Positions 35,001 to 47,000 of a stretch of 64,000 bases of DNA are shown here, piece by piece. The number at the start of each line of letters is the position of its first letter. The stretch's first letter is position 1. Location: NCBI RefSeq assembly GCF_029873635.1, contig NC_080418.1, positions 8,275,562 through 8,339,561 on the forward strand, in the 5' to 3' direction. This DNA is from Malania oleifera (Eukaryota; Streptophyta; Magnoliopsida; Santalales; Ximeniaceae). The position numbers and the translations under genes were made by a program. The notes below the pieces were generated by a model that saw only the letters and a program-made list of their open reading frames with translations, made no database searches and was not told the origin of the DNA.

Positions 35001-38000
35001 CTACTTTGAGTTCTGTGTCTAGTCTTGATTGTGAATCTTGTCAGTTGGCAAAGCACCATCGTGTCCCTTTTGCTTCCCGAGTCAATAAACAGGCCGCAAG
35101 CCCTTTTATGTTAGTTCATTGTGATGTTTGGGGGTCCTAGTAGAGTTGTGTCCAAGTTGGGGTTTCGGTACTTTGTAACCTTTGTGGATGATTATTCAAG
35201 AATGACTTGGTTATATTTAATAAAAGATCATTCCGAGTGATTTCATGTATTTTGTGCCTTTTTGTTCTGAAATAAAGGCTCGATTTGGTTTGCTAGTTCT
35301 AATACTTTGAAGTGATAATGGTAAAGAGTATTTTAGGGCACAATTCACCACTTATATGACTCAATTCAGTATTGACCATCAATCATCCTATGCCAACACT
35401 CCTCAACAAAATGGGGTTGCAGAGAGGAAAAAGACATATTCTTGAAATCACTCGCACCTGACTTTATCAAATGCATGTGCCTAAAGTGTTTTGGAGTGAT
35501 GCTGTACTTATTGCTTGTTATTTGATCCACAGGGTGCCATCCTTTGTTCTTAGTGGTAAAATTCCCTACCCAATTCTCTTTCTTAAGTCACCTTTATTAT
35601 TTCTCCCTCCTTGTATGTTTGGGTGTGTGTCCTTTGTTCACCAACTAACTCTTGGGGTGGATAAGTTGGATCCTCGTGCTATAAAATGTGTCTTTTTGTA
35701 CTCATATACTCAAAAGGATATTGTTGTTATAGTCCTGTGCTGCATCGCTTCTTTGTTTCTACCGATGTTACCATCTTTGAGCCTACACTTTACTACACCC
35801 AGTCCCTGAGTGGTTCTGAGCTCAATGAGTCTCTTCCTTTGCCTAATCTTCTCAATTCTACTTTGTTGTCCTTGCACAACCAACCATCTGAGTCTCCATG
35901 TAGTTCGATTGTTCGAGTTTTTCTTGTTGTCTTGATCATCCTAATTTACAAGTGTATTCACTACGACAGCTCCAAGGAAGAGAGTTCCTCTAGCTTCTAC
36001 TACCACGCCTTTGGTTTCCTCGTTTGATGATCATATTCCCCATGATGTTGATCCTCCTAGTGTTGTTTGTAAAGGTAAACACACATGTACTCAACATCCC
36101 ATTTCCAACTAAGTTTGTTATAACTCTTGATCACCCTCCTATTATTGTTTTGTTACTGCTCTATCATCTACTACCCTTCCTAAATCTGTTTCAGAAGCCT
36201 TAGCCCTCTCTGGATGGAGGAATACTATGGTTGAAGAGATGAATGATTTACATGACAATGGCACTTGGGACTTGTTACCTCTTCCTCCTGAGGAGTCTGT
36301 GGTTGGTTGTCGCTGGGTTTACACTTTTGAAAGTCAACCGTGATGGTTCTGTGGCTCGTCTTGTTGCTAAGGGATATACTCAGGTGTATGGTCTGGATTA
36401 TTCTTCTACTTTTTCTCTGGTTGCCAAACTTACATCAGTACGTCTGTTAATCACCTTGGCTACTACTTGTCACTAGCCTCTGCATCTGTTAGATTTGAAG
36501 AATGCCTTCTTGCTTGGTGACCTTGGGAGGAGGTTTATATGGAGCTATCACCTAGGTTTGTTGCTCAAGGGGAGTTAGGCTTAGTGTGTCGGTTCAAGAA
36601 GGCTCTATATTGTTTAAAATAGTCTTCCAGAGCATGTTGTGGTGGTTTCAATGTTGTAGTACTTGAGTTTGGTCTTCAACAGTGTGCAGTGGATCATTCT
36701 GTGTTTTGTCGTCATAGTTCTTTGGGTAGGATCATTCTTGTTGTTTATGTGGATGATATTGTTATTGTAGGTGATGATGATAAAAGTTTTCAAAGTCGCA
36801 AACTTTTTCTACAAACTAAGTTTCAAACCAAAGATTTGAGATTGTTGAAATACTTCTTGGGTATAGAAATATCTAGATCTCATATGGGAACTGTTGTCAT
36901 AGAGGAAGTATGTTCTTGACTTGTTGGATGAAATTGGATTGTTGGGATCTAAATCGGTTGATACACCCATGGATCCTAACAGCAAGTTAGTGCCAGATAT
37001 GGGTGATTTGCTACCTATAGTGCCAGATATGGGTGATTTGCTACCTAATCTTGGACAATACCGGAGACTTGGTGTAAAGTTGAATTATCTTACAGTCACT
37101 CGGCTGGATATATCTTTTGCAACAAGTGCTGTGTGTCAATTTATAGATTCTTCGAGGACAAGTCATTGGGACGCAGTAATTTGCATCTTGAGATATCTCA
37201 ACGGTGCACCCAGAAGAGGTCTTTTATATTGTGATCAGGGTCACACTTCTCTCCTTGGATATACTGATGCAGATTGGGCTGGGTCGCCTTTCGATTAGAG
37301 ATCCACAATTGGGTGTTGTATGTTGGTTGGTGATAATTTGGTTTCTTGGAAGAGTAAGAAACAAACTATGGTGGTCAGGTCAAGTGCTGAATTAGAATAT
37401 AGAGCTATGGCTCACACTACTTGTGAACTTGTTAAAGAACATGCTGGAAGAATTGGGTATTTCTCATTCTCAGCCTCTGAAGTTGATGCGTGACAATCAA
37501 GTTGTTTTACATATTGTCTCCAACCCAGTTTTTCATGGGCGGACGAAGCACATTGAAGTTGATTGCCACTTTGTTCATGAGAAACTTGTGCAAAAGCTCA
37601 TTACTACCGCTTAATTGAAGTGTGATATGCAGCTTGCTGATTTATTTACCAAAGCATTGGTGGGTGCTCGTGTTAAATTTATTTGTAACAAGCTAGGAGC
37701 ATATGACATTATGCTCCAGCTTGAGGGGGAGTGTTAGAGGTTATTTATGTCTTTTAGTATTATTATTATTAAGTGTGTTAGTATGTTAATTAGTGAGTGT
37801 TAGTAAGGGATTTATTGTCATTAGAATGTATTTAATTTGTGTTATAAATAGAGGAAGAGACCTATCTTCAAGTTAGGTCATCCATTTTCATCAAAATGTT
37901 GACCGGCAGATTCTTTTTCTGTTAGGTACTTGAATAAGGCTTTCATATATCTAACATTGCACATTGAACTGCACCGCTGTTGTAGGTACCAAACACCATT

Positions 38001-41000
38001 GAATTTGCTGATTGGATTGGTCGGACGAAGAAAAAGCAAATCCGCGTTACTGGGTAAGTTTCTAGTTTGTTATGGCAATTAAAGTTTCAATTTTGTTCAC
38101 TGTCTAAGAGACATTATTTTTTAAAGTTCTTCAGCCTTTTAATTAATTTTCCTAGAGTTTTTCTTTTTGCAGAAATAACATATACAGAAGAAAAATAATT
38201 TATGTCATTTAAAAAAAAAACACTTGCTCACATTATTCTCTCACTGTTTGTCACATTTTTATTATCAGGACTACAAAGAGGCCAGTCCCATTGGAGCACT
38301 GCCTATTTTATTCTGGAGAACTTTACAAAGTATGTGAAAATGAAACTTTTATTAATCAGGGACTGAAAGCTGCTAAAGATGCCTACAATAAAAAGAATTT
38401 GAGCATAGGAAGCGGTGCTGGATCACGTTCTGGGTCTGTAGCAGCCCATGATGGTGCTCGAGCTCAAAGGCGTGAAAACCCAAGCCGTGTAAAACAGAGT
38501 AAGCACCAAAATTTGGGGAACTTCTCTGGAACTGGTGGGGTTTACCAAAACAGTGGTGGTGGCCACAGCAATTGGATGTCAAGAAGATCAGAAGGTTCTA
38601 TATGGATGTCGCTTATAAACAAGCTTTCAAGAAAGTCACTTTTGCCTGTATGTATGGTTATGTCTTTTCTGAAATATATGTTTGTTACTTGTGATCTTTA
38701 TTTCTATTAACAATGGTTCTGCACAAAGACAATATCGCAGATGGTCATTGACATTCTTCGAAGGGGAAAATTATACAACAGCCTATGAGAATATACTTTG
38801 GTCTTAAAAATATGTAGTTAAGAGTCATAGTTCTGATTCTAGATTTAATATAATACTGTCTGACTACTGGATTTATATTAGAATTAGTGTGCTGAGACTG
38901 ACAAATCGAATTGGTTGGTGGGAGTTTTTTAATTGTTTAATTCCTGTATCACCATAATTTCTGAATTTTTTTTTCTTTTTCATATCGTCATTTAAAACTA
39001 GCAATTAAAAGTATAAATTTGGCCTTTATTAATCCAAGAAAAATTTTGTTAACTTGTGGCTTTTAGGTGGTTATATTTTGTTTCTCAAAGAACCGGTGCG
39101 ATAAATCAGCTGATAATTTGACAGGAATTGACCTCACTAGTAGTTCTGAGAAAAGTGAAATACGCGTATTCTGTGACAAAGCATTTTCGCGGTTAAAGGG
39201 ATCTGACAGGAGCCTACCGCAGGTTTTGTTGCTTACTTGTTTATTATTGTTATTATTATTTTTTGAAATTATGTTGAAACTCCAGATTTGACATCCTTAA
39301 GCGATGTACAGGTTGTCAGAGTTCAAAGCCTTCTTCATAGAGGGATAGGTGTGCATCATGCTGGGCTGCTTCCAATTGTTAAGGAAGTCGTTGAAATGCT
39401 TTTCTGCCGTGGTGTAGTTAAGGTTAGTTGGTGTATTAATTAAGTGTCATTAATATTGTCAGGTGTTCTTTTTGGTATTTTGCAATGATGTCATGGTTAA
39501 TGGTGATGCTTTGAGGAGGTTAAATAAATTCTGCAGTCAAGGTTCTTTATTTCTTCTGTCATTTTTAAACTGCAGTTTATTGCCCATTTACTTGCATTTG
39601 TATTGTCGTGGGCCTTTTGGGGATAATCGCTGATAGATGCTTTTCTTCATTCTTGTTATAGGTTTTATTCTCAACTGAGACATTTGCAATGGGGGTCAAT
39701 GCCCCAGCCAGAACAGTGAGTCTTGTTTTAATGGCATTGCTATAACTTAACAAAATATATCAGCCGCAATATTATAATTTTTTAGTGGTTTGGAACTAGT
39801 ATCAATGTATCTTTTATTTATCTGTGTTTTTGTTTCTTATGGGGATCAATAGTTGCACCTTTCAATGGTGTATAAAAGCTGTGTGATGTTTGCAAGGTGT
39901 AAGCCTTGATTTGGTTCATGCAGAAGGATGCAGTGTGCACCTGGGACCTTTGAATAGTCAAATGTAATGTAAGAGAATTTAATATTTTGTGGACATTGGT
40001 TATCATGGCATCCCATGGTTTTTTTCCTAATAAAAGTCAAGACTTAGTTATGTTATTGCACCTTTATTAGTCTTTTACTAGTATTAATTTGCATTAGACA
40101 TGGTAAAATTTCTGCTCTTTTTCTAATTCTATAAGACCGATGAGTCTTTTCAACATATTATGCCCTTGTATTCTTTCAATTAAATGGAGATCATTAAGTA
40201 TAATTTTCCATACTCTGAATGGTTGTGATGTAACCCTAATGCATTCTTAATGTGACTCGTAGGCTTGTGTTGTGTTCTTCTTCTGCTGCCAGCTCTTTTC
40301 TAGATTTTTTTTTTGTGGAGTTTTTTTTTTTTGTGGGAGAGGGGGGGTGTTGAGGTGTTTGAAGCAGGCCAAACACGTAACACCTTGTAAAGGGTCGTGA
40401 AAACTAGTTATAGCACTCTTGCTTAACTAGCTAGTCGAACTATGTCGCAATTTCACCACGTGAACAAGTTTCTCTACCATCGAATACAAAGTTAAGTGGA
40501 AGTAGTAAACAAAGTAAGAAAGTTGACAAGAGTCAAGTAGTAAACAGTAAAGTAATGTAATTCATTCTTAACACCTTTGTATGCAATGTGTGTTTAGCTA
40601 GGGAGGCAAGTAGGCTAAACCTGTTTACAAATGCTATTGAGTCTTACATTGATTGATGAACATTCATCCTCCCTTGAAGAGTTTTATATGCTAGTCTTGC
40701 TTTGGCACTAGAAAATGTAAAACAGATTGAGGAGTGATAAACCCAATTTACACTAAGACATTATCACACTCAATGAATAAAACCTATACTACTATTTACA
40801 TGATGATTACCCATCTTATGTACACAAGACAAGTGGTCACAAACAAGCATAATGCCTTGAACAAGCTTGAATCGTGACATTCTCTCCCACTTATGTAGTT
40901 GACACGCTTATAGACTTCGACACTAAGTACCCTTGAAGTTTATCCATGAATGGTTCCATGTCTTTTGCTGACATCCAACTGATTTCTTTGTTTCCAAGGC

Positions 41001-44000
41001 CTTTCCACTTCATGAAGAACATGTGCCCTTCTTCCTTGATGGTGTGAATTCTCTATTTGCAAGGATGACTTCAACTTCTCTTTTGTCTGATTGCGATGTC
41101 TTTAGTGGTGCTTTGGTTGATTGATTTCTACTTGGATGCTTAGTGTTAGTGATGAGCGGCTTGAGATAGTTAACCTGAACAGAGGATGCACCTTCATCCA
41201 AGTCGGAGGATCAACTTTGTTAGAGGTCTTCCCGACTTTAGCCAAAATGGGGATTGGTTCTTCATATTTGTGAAGTAGCGTCATATCTCGACCTCATGGT
41301 GACCTAATTTGTTTTTGATGGAGCTTAACAAGCACCAAGTCACCCACATTTAAGTGCAACAGTATTCTTCCTTGATATGCCCACTTATTCATCCACTAGG
41401 AAGCTTCCTCAAGGTATGCTTAGGCAATCTTGATGTTTTATCTCTAGCAACAATATTCTTCCTTGATATGCCCACTTATTCATCCACTAGGAAGCTTCCT
41501 CAAGGTATGCTTAGGCAATCTTGATGTTTTATCTCTATTCTTTGGTGAAGATGTACACTCTCAGACTCTATAAGACTCTTTCACTATGTGAGGTAACGAT
41601 GGCTATTGGCCTGTTACAAGTTCAAAAGGACTCTTGTTGGTTGTTGAGGTCTTTCAGGCATTGAAATATAATTCCCAATTCTTTCGATTGGTTGTAACAA
41701 AATGATGCAAGTACTCCTTTAGTTAGCTCACTGAATCTCTTCATCTGTCCATTAGTTTGCGAGTGACATCTTGAAGAGATGTCAAGCTGTGAACTGAGAA
41801 TTCTAAAAGGTTTTGTCCAAAATTTGTTTGTGAATCTTGTGTTTTGGTCACTAGCAATGTCTTGGGGAACACCCCAATACTTCACCATAAGTTGAAAAAC
41901 AAGTAGGTTATCTCCTTTACGGAACAATACTTCGGTGAGATCTGAAAGTACCTACTTCAAAAGCTTGTCTAAAACCACGAGCATAGACCCTATGTCTCTA
42001 ACTCTTGGCAAGTTGGTGATGAAGTCAAATGAGACACTCTTCCACTGTCTCATTCGTACTCGAAGAGGCTCCAACAGCCTTGTAATCCTTTTTTTCTCCA
42101 CCTTGTCTTGTTGGTAGGTGAGACAAGTTCTGGTGTACTCAACCACTTTATCACGCATGTGTGGCTAGTAGTACATTTGCTTCAACAATGCAAAAGTGCG
42201 ATGCTATCCTTGGTGGCCTGCCCACATGGTGTCATGATACCCTCTGGACAGTGTCTTCCTCATGTCTCCAACTCAAGGCATAAAGAGCCAATTACTATAT
42301 GTCACAAAAAATCCATCTTCTAACCAGAGCTGGTGCACTTTGCCCTCTTCCACTAAGTTCATAAGGTTTTGAGCAATTGGATTTTTGATAAGGTTCTCTT
42401 TTATGCGCTCCTGGCTGTCATGTAACCTTGCTTACTTTCAAGTGTGTTACCATTTTTAAGGCTGCAAGCTCGACCTTCCTGCTCAGTGCATCTGTAATTT
42501 GGTTCATCTTCTTGACCTAGTGCTTGAAAGAGAAACCAAACTTTGCTAGGAATTCTTGCTAATTGACCTGCTTGAGGGGATAACTTAGGCTGTCTAAAGA
42601 AGTGTTTGACAGTCGAATTATTTGTTTTCTCCACAAACTTCGACCTAAGTAGGTAGTGTCACAACACACGAAGACAAAGCATTGCCCTTAGCACCTCATT
42701 CTTGTGAGTTGTGTACTCCCATTATGCTTCGCTAAACTTGCGGCTCTTGTATGCAATAAGATGCTCATCCTGTAACAAGACTCCACGAAGGCATTGTTTG
42801 ATGCATCTGTTTGTACCTTAAAGCTAGGGCTTTATGATGTCCGAAAGAGCAAGCACCTGATCTTGCATCATGAATTCCTTCAAGTCGTCAAAGGATCGTT
42901 GACACTCCTTCATCTAGTTCCACCTATGATCTTTCCTAACCAATTTTAGTAGTTGATGAGTCCAAGAAAGGAATGAAACTCCTTCACTGTTGTTGGGATC
43001 TTCTAATCTTGAATAGCTCTTGTCTTCTCCACATCCATCTAGATATGACCTTGTTCAACCACATGACCAAGGAATTTGATGCTCTAAGCGAATGAGCATT
43101 TCTATTTCTTCACATAAAGGTTGTTCTCCTTTAGCCTGTCGAACACCTTAGATGCTATTCATGTTCTTCAAGAGTAGAACTGTAGACAACTACGTCGTCA
43201 AAGTACACCATGATAAACTTGTCAAGGTAGTCATGAAACACCTTATTCATGAGTGTACAGAAGGTCGCTAGTGTATTCTCCAACCTAAAGTACATCACCA
43301 AGAATTCATAAGTCTATATTGCATCATGCAAGTAGTCATCGGCTCATCACCATTTGCTATCGTCATTCTGACTTTAGTGGGAAGGGATACTTGTTGGCTG
43401 TTGCACATGACTACCTTGTTGAGCATGTGGTAGTCCACACACATCCACATGCTCCCATAATGTTTCCTTTGAAATAGCACTGATGCTCTGAATCGTGCTT
43501 TGGAAGGGCGTATAGTACCTGCTTCCAATACCTCATCAAGTTGTTTTCTTAACTCTGCTAACTTTGGAGGTGTCATATGGTACGACCTTGTAGCGGGAGG
43601 TTCACCCCTCTAGTAACAAATTGTCGTGGAGGCTAGTTGTGCGGTAACTTATTCTACATCACCACTTTATAGTCATCTAACACATCTTGGATGGAGTAGG
43701 CACCTATTCTTGGCTTACCTCTTTGTTCACCATCTATGCGGCAAGATATGTCTGCTTACCCCTCTGCAATCCCTTCTTGAGTTGCATGGCTGATTGGAAC
43801 TTCTCGTCGTCCCCTTTCTCCACAACGACTCGCACTGTACGAAGGTGATTTCCTATTAGACAAAAGGTATCCTACAAACGGCCTTGGTCCCAACTTAGTC
43901 TCTCTTAAGAAATTCATTCCTTGTATCATTTGGAAATCATCCACTGGCACGACTTGAAATTAACATGTTCCGCCCACTATCCAAGCTTCATGGTCACTTG

Positions 44001-47000
44001 CTTGACTATTGCCAAAGTAGGCTGAGTTGCGGAGTAATTGCTTTCATGCGTCCAAAGTCCTCCAAGTTCAAGTTGAGTCTTTGCGCTTCTGCCTTGAGAC
44101 AAAGTTATGGATAGCCCTGATATCCACCATAGCATGCGCGCTCTTCCCATTGATCTTGTAGATCCTCAAACATTAACACTTTAACTTGGGTAACTTTTGG
44201 TTTTTTGGTCTATCTTTCCAACGTGTTGAGTAACTGCATTGCACCCATCTTTGGGGTTTCCTCTTCATCCTCATTATCTCCTTGTGCCCCCTTCGCAATG
44301 GAGGCTTGCAAATCGATGACTTGTGAGGGAAATGAGTAACTCTGTGAGGGTCTCGACATAAGAAGCATGCCAGCTTACCCGTACCAATAGATGTGTTAAA
44401 GACCAAGATGATGAAACTTCATTTGAAATTGATGCCTTATTGTCAACTCCCTCACTTTTGGGTTTGCCCATTTTGAAAGACTTTTGTTGTTTCCACCCAA
44501 CTTGCCATCCTTTTTGGACTTTGAGGAACTCTCTTCAGCAAAGTTAGTCAATCGATTTGTGCAACTTGTGTAGCAGGCAAGTCATGGACTCTTTGTTAAT
44601 GAAGATGAGCCCTTGCCCATGATCTCAACCCCTCAAAGAAAATAAAATAGTTTTATCTTTTTCTGACATTTCTCGGATATCCAACATCAAAGTAGAGAAT
44701 TGTTTCACATACTCCCAGATTGTATCAGTGTGCTTGAGATCTCACAATTTGTGCTGAGCATTGTACTTAATATTATCAGGAAAGAATTTGGCATTGAGCT
44801 CTTGAGTTTTTTCCTGATTTAACTTAAAAAAAAAAAAAAAAAAATTAAATAATACCCCTTTCTGGGAAGTATTTCCCAGAATGACTCTGACGTAATCTCG
44901 CTGCTTGGATTAGCGAGATTTACTTTTGTGAAACGATGCTTGTGTGGACGCGTGGCAAATCTCGTTGGTTCATCTAGCGAGATTTGCTTGGGATACTTAA
45001 TGCCCATCCAGCCCATCTAGTATATAAATTATTAAATAATATATGTTCTGCTCGACTAGTGACTTTTTTGCATCTTTTTCTCGCCTTTTAATACTTGTGT
45101 ATTTTGCAAACCCAACACTATGATTAATTATCATTTGCTTTTATAACTGCAGTGAGATGTGCTCTCTCCCAATCCCCCACCTTTAGGGTAAAAACTATAA
45201 TGATATTTGATATGACCCAGAGCCTATTTAATACAGTTTTGGAGCTAGCAAAATAGAAGTATTGCCATTTTGGGGTAAAAGTAATTCCATACATAAAAAG
45301 GGTAAAGGAAGATAAAGAAAAGCACACAAGCTTCTTTTCTTTGCCGACCATCAGTTTCTTGGAATCTTGGAGCTGAAAATTAACAATTAAGCAAACAGAA
45401 GGTGGGGGGTCAGTGTCCATAGAAAACTTTGAATGTCAGATGCTAGTGTAATTAAAAATTTTAGGTACCAAGTCCATTAGCTTCCGATATTTTCATGATT
45501 CTAAGCCTCTTCACCGTGTTGAGGAACATCCTATATACAAACCAAAAAACAAAAAAAAGCATATATATTGTCAGTATTTACAAAACATCTAAATTTCCAA
45601 CCACAATATTGTCTTTTCTTATAATGTTCTATTTGATATGCGCTGCCCATAGGTCTCTGCCTATCCAAAGTACCTAGGAACTTGAATGAAACAGGCCATA
45701 AAAGCATAGTCCAAAATGTTTAATATTAGGTAATTAGTAGTGCAACTAGTGCTCCTACACCTAAAAATGTTGCTCGAAATAGACCAACCTAAAAATGTTG
45801 CTCGAAATAGACCAACTAGTCTTCCACAGGGCTAGCCTTGTCATTTGACATCCATCCATTTGGGGCTTAGTGGTGCATATAAAAACATCAGGCATAAATA
45901 TGTGCATATATACACACAAAGACACATTCACAAAAACATATATACGTAAGTATATATATATTGCACTAGTATAATCATTTAGAATGAAATGAAAGGTGCA
46001 TACTCCCAAGGAACATCTCCTACGAGCATCTAGTCCCCCTCCTTATCTTCATAAGTGAGCACAAATTTGGATGATCCATTCAAAAGCTTGGAGGCCTTTC
46101 TTGCTTGTTCACTTTCTCCACTCGAACCTAGTTACACAATTATAATTACATTTTAAAACTAAAACATAATTATCTATGCAACTCATTACTGTCCTAGTCC
46201 TACTAATTTGACTTTGAGGTCAAAATGTTTATGCCATCTTAAACCACTTGGATCTAAAAGCTAGTCGTTAGATTGAGGTGCAACAATGATTTAACAATAG
46301 TCTCACATCAAAACTTTTAAGATCGAATTGATAGAAAATAAGTAAATTACACATTACTGATAAAAAATATAGAAAATAAAGAATACACTCACGAATGGAA
46401 GTGATGCTCGTGGTGGGATTAAAAAACATGTCCTTAAGTGCTTGGGCTAAAGTCTCATAGCAAGCATGAGCATTTAGATCCACTTTCCTCCCTATTGGCA
46501 ATCCATCCATGTTAACCTTAACAAACCCAAGATGTCCTTTTTCCATAGCAGCAGTATTGTTCTTATTGCTACCATTGTACACTTTTTTCTTTGAAGTATC
46601 CTTAAATTTATCATTCTCGCATGTCTCATCTTCTTTAGAGGTTAGAGTCTTTGCCTGGTTAGCCAAGCTATTCATCTTATAAGCCCTTATAGGCGGCCAT
46701 TCCACAACCTAACTGCTCCTAAGGAACAAAATTAATTATAGTAATGACTAATAAGTAATATATTAGTTGAGACATGGAGAGAGAGAATAAACAGTGACAT
46801 GAAGCAGCAATTATCCCAATCTTTCAGTTTCAGCCATGATCCCAATCTTTTAACAATCCAAATTAATGGAGGCAGATCCTCATGAGTTACCCTTCTCAAA
46901 GTTATCTAAATTTTAATGGTTCCACGGTAGCAAGAAAGAGACGGTGTAGGAGAGAGGGACAATTTCTCAATTACACGAAACTCCAAAGAAAAAATAACTC

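Larger units (their letters stand above)
33145..37893 (+). mobile_element. Ty1/copia retrotransposon in SKI2 intron 10 (4749 bp)
   Basis: Two LTRs of about 165 bp (33145-33309 and 37732-37893), primer binding site, polypurine tract and gag, integrase, RT and RNase H in copia order, in the same direction as SKI2. The protease core is missing. Many stops and at least four frameshifts make it inactive. The short LTRs and sequence fit an Ale/Retrofit-like lineage. Flanks share only aaat (33141-33144 and 37894-37897), so a 5-bp duplication is not clear. A second copy of the same family lies inverted at 48238-50760. Confidence 0.92.

Noticed and set aside
45124..45420. 98-codon minus-strand frame as an independent gene.
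   Set aside because: It overlaps the last Aux/IAA exon and its 3' flank. The Aux/IAA exon fits better by phase and by the APRFQE motif.
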